DNA of 64,000 nucleotides from Phycisphaerales bacterium (GCA_020852275.1 JADZBE010000039.1:1-64000); one strand, 5' to 3'; shown: positions 52,237-62,063, counted from the stretch's first letter. Translations and numbers: made by a program. Notes: a model not told the origin generated them from the letters alone.

Positions 52237-53445
52237 ATGCACATGGGGTTGTGGCGATGCGGGTGGCTGGTCGCGGTCGGGCTGGTTCTGATCTCGCCCC
52301 GCGCGTCCGGTCAGACATCACCCACGAATCCCACGCCCGCACCCGCCGACCCGACGCCCGACCCGGCGAATCCAGCGCCCGCTCCGGCCAGCCCCAAGCC
52401 GACACAAGCCACCCCGACGGGTTCCCCCGCTCAACAAGATGTGCCGAAGGATCTGCAGGCCAAGCGGACTTTCGTCAGTGGCATGCGTGCGCAGGACTCG
52501 TACAGCGCCAACGACCAGACAAACCTGCGGGATTGGATCAAGGCGGAGCTGGCGCACTGGGGGAAGGGGCTTGACCCCGCCGCGCCGGAGTTCCTGGCGA
52601 AGCTCGCGGAGGCCTTCAAGCAGTTCCGCACCAGCATCCAGAAGGAGGCTGCTGATCCGGGAAACAAGCCGGGCTTCGCCGCGCAGGTGGTCACGGCGGT
52701 GGCGGCGGTGGCGGCGGAGCTTCTTCCCAAGGAGGAGCTGACGCTCTTTGAAGGCTTGGCGCTGAGCCGCAGCCTCCTCGATGCCGACAAGCTTGAGGCC
52801 CTGCCGGGGCTTAAGGCGGGGCTGACCTCCAAGTGCATGGCCGTGCGGTACTACAGCGCGGAAGGAATCAAGGAGCTTGTTCCGGAGCTGATCAGCGGCG
52901 GTCAACTGGGCGACGCGGTGGCGGCGCTGAAGGCCGCGGGCGCGAAGGAAGGCAGCGACAGCGCGCGGCAGATGATGTATCGCGCCCTGGCGATACCGAA
53001 CCGCGTGGGCGACGTGTTTGACGCGATGCTTGCGATCCTCGACGCGAGGTTGGACTTGCTGCGCAAGGGCGGCGCCAAGGTGGGGAGCGACGCCTCGGTG
53101 GTGCTGTTCTACCTGGCGGGCGAGTCCGAGCGGCTCAACCCGCAGCAGGCGGAGGCGATCGTGAAGCGAACGGCCGTGCTGACGCGCCTCTGCGCGGAGC
53201 AGTACGCCGCGACCTCGATCCGCCCATTCGAAGATGAGGTGCCGCTGGAGCTGACGCTGGTGCAGGGCGAGGCGCTGCTGGAGAAGATCACCCGGAAGAG
53301 CGGAGGCATTCGCAAGGTGCTCGAAGAGCAGGGGGCTGCTGGCAAGCCGAAGGTGCTCGAAGCGGCGCGGGAATGGTACGGCACGTCGGACAAGCCGGGG
53401 ATGCTCTCGGGCGATCCGTGGAAGGTCGAGGCGGGCGCGCCGTGA
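52237..53445 (+). CDS. Secreted protein of unknown function
   Basis: A protein of 402 residues. Signal peptide: a short start then CGWLVAVGLVLISPRASG. A Pro/Ala/Thr-rich linker to about residue 70 has repeated DPTPDPANPAPAPASP units. The rest is a helical domain with many Leu/Ala heptads (AAQVVTAVAAVAAELLPKEELTLFEGLALSRSLLDA). No family recognised. ATG 52237 has GGGAG about 7 bases upstream. The tandem repeat just before it makes the leader unusual. Confidence 0.75.
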   Translation: MHMGLWRCGWLVAVGLVLISPRASGQTSPTNPTPAPADPTPDPANPAPAPASPKPTQATPTGSPAQQDVPKDLQAKRTFVSGMRAQDSYSANDQTNLRDWIKAELAHWGKGLDPAAPEFLAKLAEAFKQFRTSIQKEAADPGNKPGFAAQVVTAVAAVAAELLPKEELTLFEGLALSRSLLDADKLEALPGLKAGLTSKCMAVRYYSAEGIKELVPELISGGQLGDAVAALKAAGAKEGSDSARQMMYRALAIPNRVGDVFDAMLAILDARLDLLRKGGAKVGSDASVVLFYLAGESERLNPQQAEAIVKRTAVLTRLCAEQYAATSIRPFEDEVPLELTLVQGEALLEKITRKSGGIRKVLEEQGAAGKPKVLEAAREWYGTSDKPGMLSGDPWKVEAGAP

Positions 53446-53631
53446 CGATCTCGGCCGTGTGGCTGGGACGTTGACTGCGGGGCAAGGGGACGTTTTCCAC
53501 GTGGTGCCATCAGGGCCGACGGGGCGCAGTCGGCCGTACGCCTGCGGATGTCGTAGAAGGTATCGCGGCGTTTTTTCTGGTTTCGCCCGTTGCGGGCTTA
53601 CCATCGTGCCACGTTCCTGTCACCCACCCGT

Positions 53632-55581
53632 ATGGTCCGCGGCGCACTGATTCTGTTGCTCGTGCTGCTGGGGGGCGCCTGGCTGAGCGGGCGGCGCTCA
53701 GACGTTCGCCCGGCGCCGGACTTCCGTTACGTCCATTCCTCCGACGTGCACACGCTGGACCCCGCGCGGATGAGCTGGACGCAGGACCTCCGCATCGCCC
53801 TGAATCTCTGGGAGGGTTTGTGCGCTTACGACCCTTCCACGCTGTCACCCGTGGCCGGCGCGGCGGGGTACCCGCCGGAAGTTTCGCCGGACGGTCTGAC
53901 GTGGACGTTTCACCTGCGCGAAGACGGGCGCTGGTCCAACGGCGACGCCGTGCGGTCCAGCGATTTCGTGCGCGGCTGGCGGCGCGCGATGGAACCGGGC
54001 ACGGCCGCGGATTACGCGTTCTTCGTCACGAATCACGTTGCCGGCGCGAGGGCGTACGCCGAATGGCGCACGGAGGCGATGCAGGTGCTGACGGCGCTCT
54101 CACGTCGAGCCGAGGGCTGGCCTCTGGACGCGAGGCAGGTTGAGGCGTTGCTCACGTTGGAATGCGCCAGGCCCGTTCGGGAGGCATGGGAAGCGCTGAA
54201 GCGCGCATCGGCGAATGCAGGCGGCGAGGGCGCAACGCCGGGCCACGCCGCGGCGCTGGGTGATGCCGCGCTGCCGTGGCGCGAGCTTCACGCCGAGGTC
54301 ATGCGCCGCCACGTCGCGCGGATGGACGAGCAGTTCGCGGAAGTCGGCCTGGAGACGCCCGACGAGCGAACGCTGGTCGGGCGCCTAGTCAAGCCCTGCC
54401 CGTTCTTCAGCGATCTGGTCGCGTTCCCCGCGCTGTCGCCGATTCATGAGAGCCTTGAGCTGCTGCGCGAACGATGGGGCGACGCGCCGCTGACGCGCGA
54501 GGGGCTGGTTACGTACGACGCGCAGTGGACCAAACCGGACTACCGAAAGAGCGGGTATCCGGGGCTGGTGACCAACGGTCCGTACCGGTTGGCGGACTGG
54601 ACGTTCAAGCGGTCGCTGCGGCTGGAGGTCAACCCGTTCCATCGCGAGGCGGCGCGCATTCCCTGCCGGTCCATCGAAGCAGTCGTGTACGACGATCCGA
54701 ACACGGCGCTGCTGGCGTTTGAAAGCGGCGACGTGGATTTCATCCCTACGGTCGAGGTCTCGTACGATCACGAGATCGCGCGGCTGGCGCGAAGCGGCGA
54801 ACGCGCGGACTTTCACCTGTGTTCGCTGGCGGGCACGTACTTCTTCAACTTCAACTGCTGCGACGCCGTCGTCGATGGGAGGCCCAATCCGTTCGTCGAC
54901 GCCCGCGTGCGCCGGGCTTTCTGCCTCGCCGTGGATCGCCGGGCGATTGCCGAGCAGGTGCTGCAGCGCGGCGACCGACCCGCGGAGGCGTTCGTCCCGC
55001 CGGGCACGATGCCGGGCTACGAGCCGCCCGCGGGACTGGGCTTCGATCCTGCGTCCGCGCAATCCCTGCTGGCGGAGGCAGGGTTTCCACATGGCGAAGG
55101 GCTGCCCGTCATCGAGCTGCTGTTCAACACCGGCGGTCCGCACGGCTCGATCTGCCAGGCCGCGGCGCGCATGTGGGAGACGCACCTCGGCGTCCGCATC
55201 GAGCTGCGCGGCAAGGAGTCTAAGACGTTCGCGGAGGACAAAGCCTCGCGGCGGTTCATGATCGCGCGGGCCAACTGGTATGCGGACTACAACGATCCGA
55301 CGACGTTCCTCGACGTGCTTTCCTGCGGAAACGGGAACAACGACAGCGGGTATTGCCGTGAGGAGTACGACGCGCTGCTTGCGGCCGCGTCGGTCGAGCG
55401 CGATGCAACGCGGCGCATGAGCTTGCTGCGGGAGGCGGAGTCGCTGATCGCGTCGCACGACTGCCCGATCCTGCCACTGTTTCATTACACGAGCGTGACG
55501 GCGATCCGCCCCGGCGTGACGGGCCTGACGCCCAATGCGCGGTTGCTGTTTCCCTTTCGGGCGGTGAGCGTGGCGCGATGA
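53632..55581 (+). CDS. oppA: Peptide/oligopeptide ABC transporter substrate-binding protein
   Basis: A protein of 649 residues. It has an N-terminal membrane anchor without a clear lipobox, then the SBP-family-5 pattern: HTLDPARMSWTQDLRIALNLWEGL, WTFHLREDGRWSNGDAVRSSDFVRGWRRAM, NGPYRLADW, DARVRRAFCLAVDRRAI. It is about 100 residues longer than OppA (about 540), mainly because of a helical insert at about 140-245. It binds peptides outside the membrane and delivers them to the two permeases encoded downstream. ATG 53632 is preferred over TTG 53590. Confidence 0.92.
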   Translation: MVRGALILLLVLLGGAWLSGRRSDVRPAPDFRYVHSSDVHTLDPARMSWTQDLRIALNLWEGLCAYDPSTLSPVAGAAGYPPEVSPDGLTWTFHLREDGRWSNGDAVRSSDFVRGWRRAMEPGTAADYAFFVTNHVAGARAYAEWRTEAMQVLTALSRRAEGWPLDARQVEALLTLECARPVREAWEALKRASANAGGEGATPGHAAALGDAALPWRELHAEVMRRHVARMDEQFAEVGLETPDERTLVGRLVKPCPFFSDLVAFPALSPIHESLELLRERWGDAPLTREGLVTYDAQWTKPDYRKSGYPGLVTNGPYRLADWTFKRSLRLEVNPFHREAARIPCRSIEAVVYDDPNTALLAFESGDVDFIPTVEVSYDHEIARLARSGERADFHLCSLAGTYFFNFNCCDAVVDGRPNPFVDARVRRAFCLAVDRRAIAEQVLQRGDRPAEAFVPPGTMPGYEPPAGLGFDPASAQSLLAEAGFPHGEGLPVIELLFNTGGPHGSICQAAARMWETHLGVRIELRGKESKTFAEDKASRRFMIARANWYADYNDPTTFLDVLSCGNGNNDSGYCREEYDALLAAASVERDATRRMSLLREAESLIASHDCPILPLFHYTSVTAIRPGVTGLTPNARLLFPFRAVSVAR

Positions 55582-56501
55582 TGCGGATGATCGCCAGGCG
55601 GCTGGTGCTGGGGGCGGCGACTCTGGCGTGCGTGTACGCGCTGACGTTTCTGATGGTGGTCAGCGCGCCGGGCAACCCGCTGCAAACGTCCGAGCGCAAC
55701 CTCGCGCCGGAAGTCGCCGCGGCGCTGCGCGCGCGATACGACATGGACCACAACGGGCGATACTTCGTTCAGCTTCTGCTGGGCATTCTGCGGCTGGACT
55801 TCGGTCCGACGTTTCAATACCCCGACTGGACGTGCAATCAGATTCTTGCGCAGTCCCTGCCCGTGTCAGCCATGCTGGGGCTGGTGGCGATTCTGCTGGC
55901 CGTCGTCGTGGGCGTGCCGCTCGGAGCGATGTCGGCGGTGCGCGGGCGCGGGTGGGCGTCGGGCTTGGGGCTGAGCCTGGCGCTGGCGGGGGTGTGCGTG
56001 CCGACGTTCGTGACCGGCTCGTGCCTGCTGCTGGTGTTCGCGGTGTTTCTGCGCGTGGCGCCGGTGGGCGGGTGGGGGACGCTGGCGCATCTGCCTCTGC
56101 CGGCGGTGACGCTGGCGCTGCCGTTTGTCGCCTATGTCACGCGGCTGACGCGCGCGGGCATGACCGAGGCGCTGAGCCAAGACTACATCCGCACGGCGCT
56201 CGCCAAGGGGCTGCCGCGAAGGCAGGTGGTCTGGAAGCACGCGTTCCCCGTGGCGTTCCTCCCCGTGCTGACGTACCTGGGGCCTGCAACCGCGCAGGCC
56301 ATGACCGGCTCCTTCGTGGTGGAGAAAGTGTTCAGCGTTCCCGGCATGGGGCAGCACTTCGTCAACGCGGCGCTGAACCGCGACCCGGGCCTGCTGATCG
56401 CGACGGTGCTCGTCTTCTCGGCCATGGTCATCGCGTTCAACTTGATCGTGGACGGCGTGCATGTCTGCGTGGATCCGAGGTTGCGGAGTCGCGCGGCATG
56501 A
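55578..56501 (+). CDS. oppB: Oligopeptide ABC transporter permease OppB type
   Basis: A protein of 307 residues with six helices. It has the N-terminal TFLMVVSAPGNPL and the EAA-loop region RLTRAGMTEALSQDYIRTALAKGLPRRQVVWKHAF near the C-terminal third. GSFVVEKVFSVPGMGQHFVNA follows, typical of OppB/DppB. The ATG overlaps the oppA stop as ATGA (55578-55581), so translation is coupled. Confidence 0.95.
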   Translation: MMRMIARRLVLGAATLACVYALTFLMVVSAPGNPLQTSERNLAPEVAAALRARYDMDHNGRYFVQLLLGILRLDFGPTFQYPDWTCNQILAQSLPVSAMLGLVAILLAVVVGVPLGAMSAVRGRGWASGLGLSLALAGVCVPTFVTGSCLLLVFAVFLRVAPVGGWGTLAHLPLPAVTLALPFVAYVTRLTRAGMTEALSQDYIRTALAKGLPRRQVVWKHAFPVAFLPVLTYLGPATAQAMTGSFVVEKVFSVPGMGQHFVNAALNRDPGLLIATVLVFSAMVIAFNLIVDGVHVCVDPRLRSRAA

Positions 56502-57514
56502 GCGACGCAGCAGCCACATCGCCGAGCGCAAGCATGACCGGTTGGGGACGCTTCCGACGCAATCGGCAGGCCTGCCTTGGCGGGGCGTTTCTACTGGCGA
56601 TGGCGATCGCCTCCGGGGTCGCGCTGCCCTGGTCGCTGGCGTGGTTCGACGTGGAGAACCTGGCGACCGGGGTTCGACATGCGCCGAGCGTGAAGTCCGT
56701 CACGCCGGAGGAGCCGCTTGATCGAGCAGTCGGCAATGTACCGACAGCGCTGAAGCCGCTGGGTTCAGTCATGCGCGGTGCGGCGTCATGGTTGGGGCAT
56801 GACGAGCTGGGACGGAGCTTGGTGTTTCGCCTGGCGCTGGGGCTGATCGTCAGCCTTGCGGTGGCGGCAGGAGCGACCGCGACGGCGCTGATCTTGGGGA
56901 CGCTGTGGGGGGCCACCGCCGGGCTGCTGGGGGGACGCACGGACCTGCTGCTGATGCGCGTGGTGGATGTGCTGTACGGGCTGCCGTACATCCTGATGGT
57001 GATTCTGATGAAGGTGGCGCTGACCCGGCCTTTAACCGCGGCGCTGGGCGGGAGGACGCGTTACGCGGATCTGGTGATCCTCTTTCTGGCGATCGGATCA
57101 GTGAGCTGGCTGACGATGGCGCGCGTGGTGCGCGGGCTGGTGATGTCGCTGCGGCATGAAGGGTTTGTCGAAGCGTCGCGGGCGATGGGCGCCGGGCCGG
57201 TGTGGATCTTCCGGCGGCACATGTTGCCGAACCTCGTCGGTCCGGTGGCGGCGTACGCCTCGCTGGTGGTCCCGCAGGCGATGCTGCAGGAGGCGTTTCT
57301 CAGCTTTCTGGGGATCGGCGTGCAGCCGCCTCTGCCGTCGCTGGGGCGGCTGGCGGCGGACGGCGTGCAGGCGATCAACCCCTTCGTGGGATTCTGGTGG
57401 CTGCTCGTTTTTCCGTGCGGATTGCTGGCGCTGATGCTGGTGGCGCTGAACGGCGTGGGCGAGGGGCTGCGCGAGGCGTTGGACCCGCGGTCCACGCGCA
57501 AGATGCTGGCGTGA
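56498..57514 (+). CDS. oppC: Oligopeptide ABC transporter permease OppC type
   Basis: A protein of 338 residues. The first helix (ACLGGAFLLAMAIASGVAL) is followed by a long periplasmic loop of about 75 residues, then five helices. The EAA loop is VRGLVMSLRHEGFVEASRAMGAGPVWIFRRHMLPN and the end AFLSFLGIGVQPPLPSLGRL is characteristic. The start overlaps the oppB stop as ATGA (56498-56501). No oppD/oppF ATPases follow; the next gene is a GT2 enzyme. Confidence 0.95.
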   Translation: MSDAAATSPSASMTGWGRFRRNRQACLGGAFLLAMAIASGVALPWSLAWFDVENLATGVRHAPSVKSVTPEEPLDRAVGNVPTALKPLGSVMRGAASWLGHDELGRSLVFRLALGLIVSLAVAAGATATALILGTLWGATAGLLGGRTDLLLMRVVDVLYGLPYILMVILMKVALTRPLTAALGGRTRYADLVILFLAIGSVSWLTMARVVRGLVMSLRHEGFVEASRAMGAGPVWIFRRHMLPNLVGPVAAYASLVVPQAMLQEAFLSFLGIGVQPPLPSLGRLAADGVQAINPFVGFWWLLVFPCGLLALMLVALNGVGEGLREALDPRSTRKMLA

Positions 57515-57649
57515 CCTCCTTGCCGGCCTCGCCGTTTTCTTGATGCTCCCGAGCGCTGCCGGGCAATTCCTGCGCCCCGACCTCTCCAGCCGTTTCCTGC
57601 GCCTTCCGATAAACCCCTATCCGCGAAACAGCGGAAAGGGATACAACTC

Positions 57650-58969
57650 ATGAGCGAGCGGCTTCGAATCAGCGTCATCATCGCCACCTACAACCGCAAG
57701 GACATCCTGCTGGGGACGATCCGCAGTCTGACGGCGGCGGGGATCGATCCTGTGCGGGATGAGATCATCCTGGTGGACAACGGCTCCACGGACGACACGC
57801 GCGAGACGCTGTCGCGGCTGGCGGGCGTGACGCTGATCAAGGCGGAGCGCAACTTCGGCAGTTGCGCCAAGGCGATCGGTGCGGACCACGCACGCGGGGA
57901 ATTCTACCTGTTCCTGGACGATGACGCGCGACCGCGAAGCGGCAGCCTTCAGGCGATGATATCGCACTTTGAGGCCGATTCCAAGCTGGGCGCGGCAAGC
58001 TTCATGGTTCATCTGCCCGATGGAAGGCAGGAGTGCAGCGCGCTGCCGCACGTGTTCGTCGGGTGCGGGGTCGGCATCCGCGCGTGGGCGTACCGGCAGG
58101 CGGGCGGACTGGACCGCACGTTTTTCATGCAGGCCGAGGAGTATGATCTCAGTTTCAGACTTCTGGCGGCGGGATGGAAAGTGGAGACGTTTTCCGATCT
58201 GCACGTGGACCATCTGAAATCCACGCAGTCGCGTCCGGCGCCCCGCACCGCCTATTATGATGTTTGCAACAACTTGCGCGTCATTGCGCGCTATCTGCCC
58301 GCGCCTTACAGGGCCATCTATCTGCGCGACTGGTTGCAGCGGTATGCTTGGATCGCGGCACGAGAGGGGCAGACTCGTGCATTCCGCAGAGGCGCGCTGG
58401 CCGGGCGCTTCCGGGCCATGCTGGAGCGCGGCAGGTTCTCCGGGCATCGGCTGTCCGCGACGGAGATCGAGAGCCTCTTCTGCTGGACGGCGATCCGCCG
58501 CCAATTTGAGCAGCTTCGCGATCAGGGCGTGCGGCGCGTGATTCTCGCGGACCTGGGCAAGAACATTCATGCGTTTCATCGCGGCGCACAGGAGGCCGGG
58601 ATTGACGTGCTGGCCGTCGCCGACGACCGCTTTGCCGCCGCGGATCGCACGTATCGCGGAACGCCGCTCATTACAATTCCACAAGCCCTGTCATTCGGCG
58701 CGGACGCGTTTGTGGTTTCCAATACCTCATGGGTTCACGCCGAGGAACGTTACAACAATCTGGTCAACCGGACGAGCAAGCCGGTTTACAGCTGGTTCAC
58801 CCCGCCGGAAACAATCAATCATGCTGAAATGTTGCTGGCGCGAGAGGCGAGCCGGCGCGGACTGGAGGTTGGCAAGACTTCGACGTTTACCACAGGAGCG
58901 GATGTGCCCACGGTTGTGGTTGCGAGCTCGAGTTTTTCACAGGAAGACGTCGGCGCCTGGGGCGAATAG
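57650..58969 (+). CDS. GT2 glycosyltransferase fused to a C-terminal Rossmann-like domain
   Basis: A protein of 439 residues. Residues 1-230 are a GT2 enzyme (SVIIATYNRKDILLGTIRSL, LVDNGSTDDTRETL, LFLDDDARPRSG, MQAEEYDLSFRLLAAGW). The metal site is DDD rather than DXD. The rest, from about 255, includes GVRRVILADLGKNIHAFHRGAQEAGIDVLAVADD and ALSFGADAFVVSNTSW, a nucleotide- or CoA-binding-like fold. It presumably adds a sugar to an envelope glycan and may use the GDP-fucose made by the next genes. ATG 57650 is used; no strong ribosome site is evident. Confidence 0.88.
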   Translation: MSERLRISVIIATYNRKDILLGTIRSLTAAGIDPVRDEIILVDNGSTDDTRETLSRLAGVTLIKAERNFGSCAKAIGADHARGEFYLFLDDDARPRSGSLQAMISHFEADSKLGAASFMVHLPDGRQECSALPHVFVGCGVGIRAWAYRQAGGLDRTFFMQAEEYDLSFRLLAAGWKVETFSDLHVDHLKSTQSRPAPRTAYYDVCNNLRVIARYLPAPYRAIYLRDWLQRYAWIAAREGQTRAFRRGALAGRFRAMLERGRFSGHRLSATEIESLFCWTAIRRQFEQLRDQGVRRVILADLGKNIHAFHRGAQEAGIDVLAVADDRFAAADRTYRGTPLITIPQALSFGADAFVVSNTSWVHAEERYNNLVNRTSKPVYSWFTPPETINHAEMLLAREASRRGLEVGKTSTFTTGADVPTVVVASSSFSQEDVGAWGE

Positions 58970-59128
58970 GGCCCATCATCTTAAGGCGGCAGGGGGGGTT
59001 CAAGTTTGGCCGCGAAGTCATGCCGCCGGATCCGCACAAAGCGTCAAACCGAGCCACAGTCAACGAGTGAAAACCAAAGCCGCGTCATGCGTGCATTCTG
59101 AACCGGCAAATTCTGTTGGAGCGATGGT

Positions 59129-60235
59129 GTGCCTGACAATATTGCGCTGATTACGGGGATCACCGGTCAGGACGGTTCATACTTGTGTGAACTCCTGCTC
59201 GAAAAGGAATACGAAGTGCACGGAGTCGTGCGACGCTCCAGTGTCTTCACGACGCAGCGCATTGACCATCTCTACCGTGATCCGCACTGCGGCGATGTGC
59301 GCCTGCGACTGCACTACGGCGACTTGCTGGACGCGATCTGCCTGCGACGCCTGCTCAATGAGATCCGCCCGACGCAGGTGTACAATCTGGCCGCGCAGTC
59401 GCACGTGCGAACGAGCTTCGACGAGCCGATCTACACCGCCGAAGCCGTGGCGATGGGCACGCTCAATCTGCTGGAAGCCGTGCGCGATTACCGTGATGAG
59501 ACCGGGATCGACGTGCGGTTTTACCAGGCTTCCAGCAGCGAAATGTACGGCAAAGTATTGGAAACGCCGCAGACCGAGCGGACGCCGTTCTATCCCCGAA
59601 GCCCCTACGCCTGCGCAAAAGTCCATGCGTTCTGGCAGACGGTGAACTACCGCGAGGCCTACGGCTTGTATGCGTGCAACGGAATATTGTTCAACCACGA
59701 ATCTCCGCGCAGGGGCGAGACGTTTGTCACGCGGAAGGTGACGCGCGCCGCCACGCGCATTAAAATGGGCTTGCAGAGCGCTCTGTACCTGGGCAACCTC
59801 GATGCCAAGCGCGACTGGGGTTACGCGGGCGATTTTGTGGATGCGATGTGGCGTATGCTGCAGCAGGACGAGCCACGGGATTACGTCATTGCCACCGGCG
59901 AAACCCACAGCGTGCGCGAACTTCTGGACGAGGCGTTTGGGATTCTGAAGCTGGACTGGCGGGACTACGTGCACATCGACTCACAGTATCTGCGCCCGAC
60001 GGAAGTGGACCTGCTTCTGGGCGATGCGTCGAAGGCGCGGGAGGAGCTCGGCTGGAGGCCGCGCGTCGGATTCCAGGAGCTGGTGAAGATGATGATCGAG
60101 GCGGACATGGACCTTGCGCGGCAGGAGCGGACGCTCGTGGATGCAGGCTTTGACGGCGGCAACATTCGCAGCGCTCCCAGGGAGCAGGTTACACGCAAGC
60201 GTGCGCCGCGCCCCCAGCCTGTCGTCACAGGGTGA
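59129..60235 (+). CDS. gmd: GDP-mannose 4,6-dehydratase
   Basis: A protein of 368 residues. It has the NADP fold [27 protein letters not shown], the catalytic [22 protein letters not shown] (Tyr/Lys of the SDR triad), [20 protein letters not shown] and [13 protein letters not shown]. It converts GDP-D-mannose to GDP-4-keto-6-deoxymannose, the first step to GDP-L-fucose or GDP-rhamnose. GTG 59129 is used with GGAG 7 bases upstream. fcl follows after a repeat-filled gap, so the two steps are encoded together. Confidence 0.96.
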   Translation: MPDNIALITGITGQDGSYLCELLLEKEYEVHGVVRRSSVFTTQRIDHLYRDPHCGDVRLRLHYGDLLDAICLRRLLNEIRPTQVYNLAAQSHVRTSFDEPIYTAEAVAMGTLNLLEAVRDYRDETGIDVRFYQASSSEMYGKVLETPQTERTPFYPRSPYACAKVHAFWQTVNYREAYGLYACNGILFNHESPRRGETFVTRKVTRAATRIKMGLQSALYLGNLDAKRDWGYAGDFVDAMWRMLQQDEPRDYVIATGETHSVRELLDEAFGILKLDWRDYVHIDSQYLRPTEVDLLLGDASKAREELGWRPRVGFQELVKMMIEADMDLARQERTLVDAGFDGGNIRSAPREQVTRKRAPRPQPVVTG

Positions 60236-60250
60236 GGCGGTTAGACTGCT

Positions 60251-60296
60251 GCACAGGTTAAAAACCTGTGCTACACACACCGGTTGAAAACCGGTG
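60251..60296. repeat. Palindromic CACAGGTT/CACCGGTT pair after gmd
   Basis: GCACAGGTTAAAAACCTGTG and CACCGGTTGAAAACCGGTG, the same two-unit arrangement as at 11209-11259 and 23174-23225. Confidence 0.85.
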
Positions 60297-60379
60297 CCAC
60301 ACACCAGTCGAGAACTTGTGCCACACACCAGTCGAGAACTTGTGCCGCACACCAATCGAGAACTTGTGCCACACATGCT
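60296..60379. repeat. 24-base tandem repeat between gmd and fcl
   Basis: Three full units (starting GCCACACACCAGTCGAGAAC) at 60296, 60320 and 60344, the last with two changes, plus a partial unit. It continues directly from the palindromes above. Confidence 0.92.
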
Positions 60380-60407
60380 TGGATGCGATCGGTGAGGCGG
60401 AGAACGA

Positions 60408-61397
60408 ATGTCGGCGTTCTGGTCCAATCTGAGAGTTTGCGTCACCGGCGGCGCGGGTTTTCTGGGCAGCGTGTTGTGCAGGAAGCTGGAAGCGTTGCAG
60501 CCTCGCGCCGTTTTTGTGCCGCGCAGAGCGCAATTGGATCTGACGCGCGCCGAGGTTGCGGAACGGCTTTGCACGGAGTTGCGCCCTGATCTGATCATCC
60601 ACCTCGCGGCGGAAGTCGGCGGCATCGGCGCGAACCGCGCGCGGCCGGGACGGTTCTTTTATGCCAACATGGCGATGGGCCTTAATCTCATAGAAGCCTC
60701 TCGCATGCACGGCGTCTCCAAGTTTGTGCAGATTGGCACCGTGTGTGCATATCCAAAGCACTGCCCTCCGCCGTTTCAAGAATCCGATCTGTGGGACGGA
60801 TATCCAGAAGAGACGAACGCGCCCTACGGCGTGGCGAAGCGGGCGCTGCTGACGATGCTTCAAGCCTATCGCGCGGAATACGGCTTCAATGGCATCTACC
60901 TTTTGCCGGTGAACCTCTACGGTCCCGGCGACAACTTCGATCCTCACACCTCGCACGTGATTCCGGCCTTGATCCGGCGATTCTGCGAGGCCGCCGCCGG
61001 CGGAGCATCTGAAGTCCGCTGCTGGGGCACGGGGCAGGTGAGCCGCGAGTTTCTTTACGTCCACGATGCCGCCGAGGGGATTCTTCGGGCGTGCGAGGTT
61101 TATGACGCGCCGCAGCCGCTCAACCTCGGGACGGGCCGTGAGACGCGCGTCTGTGATCTGGCGAAGCTCATCGCCGATCGCGCGGGCTTTGCCGGCGAGA
61201 TTCTCTGGGATGCCTCGCAGCCGGATGGCCAACCCCGCCGTCAATTGGACACGCGGCGCGCGCTGGATCTGCTGAACTGGAAGGCGCGGACCGGGCTGGA
61301 GGAGGGGCTGGAGCAAACGCTTCAGTGGTGGCGGCGCAGCGGCGGCGCTTCCGCATTCGCCATCGCTTCGGCGGCGGCTGCCCATGAGCCGGGTTGA
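60408..61397 (+). CDS. fcl: GDP-L-fucose synthase
   Basis: A protein of 329 residues. The N-terminal RVCVTGGAGFLGSVLCRKL is an SDR fold. GTVCAYPKHCPPPFQESDLWDGYPEETNAPYGVAKRA is the GDP-fucose synthase block with the SDR Tyr/Lys (YGVAK). The C-terminal PLNLGTGRETRVCDLAKLIA and PDGQPRRQLD also fit. It reduces and epimerises the gmd product to GDP-L-fucose. ATG 60408 is used. The gap to gmd is 172 bases of repeats, so co-transcription is plausible but not proven. Confidence 0.93.
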   Translation: MSAFWSNLRVCVTGGAGFLGSVLCRKLEALQPRAVFVPRRAQLDLTRAEVAERLCTELRPDLIIHLAAEVGGIGANRARPGRFFYANMAMGLNLIEASRMHGVSKFVQIGTVCAYPKHCPPPFQESDLWDGYPEETNAPYGVAKRALLTMLQAYRAEYGFNGIYLLPVNLYGPGDNFDPHTSHVIPALIRRFCEAAAGGASEVRCWGTGQVSREFLYVHDAAEGILRACEVYDAPQPLNLGTGRETRVCDLAKLIADRAGFAGEILWDASQPDGQPRRQLDTRRALDLLNWKARTGLEEGLEQTLQWWRRSGGASAFAIASAAAAHEPG

Positions 61398-61508
61398 TCG
61401 TCCTCGGCGACCCAGCGCCTGCAAAACCGAAGCCGGCGGGGGCTTTACAAATCCCGCCGCCGCGGCAGAATGCGCGCCATGACAGTCACTTGACCAAGGA
61501 GGGTCATC

Positions 61509-62063
61509 ATGAGCGCCGCCGCGACGTCGCCCGCACTTCCGCACCGTGAACCGCTCTCCGCGCCGATTCTCTTCTGGGGACTGCTGCTCCTGGGCACGTC
61601 GGGTCTTGCGCCGGCGATCCTGCTCCCGCAGTGGCGCGCCTATGAAAGCATGTGTGTGGCCGAGCAACGGGAGCAGCACCGACACCAACGGATGGCGGAA
61701 GCCGTGGCGCAGGAGCGGCGGCTGCTCGACGGACTTCGCACGGACCCGGCCCTGGTGGAGCGCGTGGCGCAGCGCGACCTGAGCGTGCAGCCCGTCGAGG
61801 GAGACATCGTGGCGGTCGCCGCCGCGGCGGAGGTCGTCGAGAGCACCGACGCGGGTTTTGTTCCCGCGCCGGTTCCGGCGCCTACCTGGATGCAGCCGAC
61901 TCTCGCCCGCCTGCCTTCGCTGGACTACGACGCGGTCTTCTGCGAACCGCCCACGCGAACCGTCATTATCGTCTCGTCGCTGGGGGTGATCTGCACGGCC
62001 TTGATGCTGTACGGGCGCTCGGGTAGGGCGAGGCCCGCTTCGACTGAGGCTGCAGCCGACTAA
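61509..62063 (+). CDS. Bitopic protein, possibly DivIC/FtsL-like
   Basis: A protein of 184 residues. One N-terminal helix (PILFWGLLLLGTSGLAPAILL) is followed by a coiled-coil-like segment (EQREQHRHQRMAEAVAQERRLLDGLRTDPALVERVAQRDL) of the sort seen in FtsB/DivIC/FtsL. A Pro/Ala linker follows, then a second helix (TVIIVSSLGVICTALMLYG). The combination suggests a cell-envelope scaffold, possibly a divisome part, but a second C-terminal helix is not typical. AGGAGG lies 6 bases before ATG 61509. Confidence 0.7.
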   Translation: MSAAATSPALPHREPLSAPILFWGLLLLGTSGLAPAILLPQWRAYESMCVAEQREQHRHQRMAEAVAQERRLLDGLRTDPALVERVAQRDLSVQPVEGDIVAVAAAAEVVESTDAGFVPAPVPAPTWMQPTLARLPSLDYDAVFCEPPTRTVIIVSSLGVICTALMLYGRSGRARPASTEAAAD

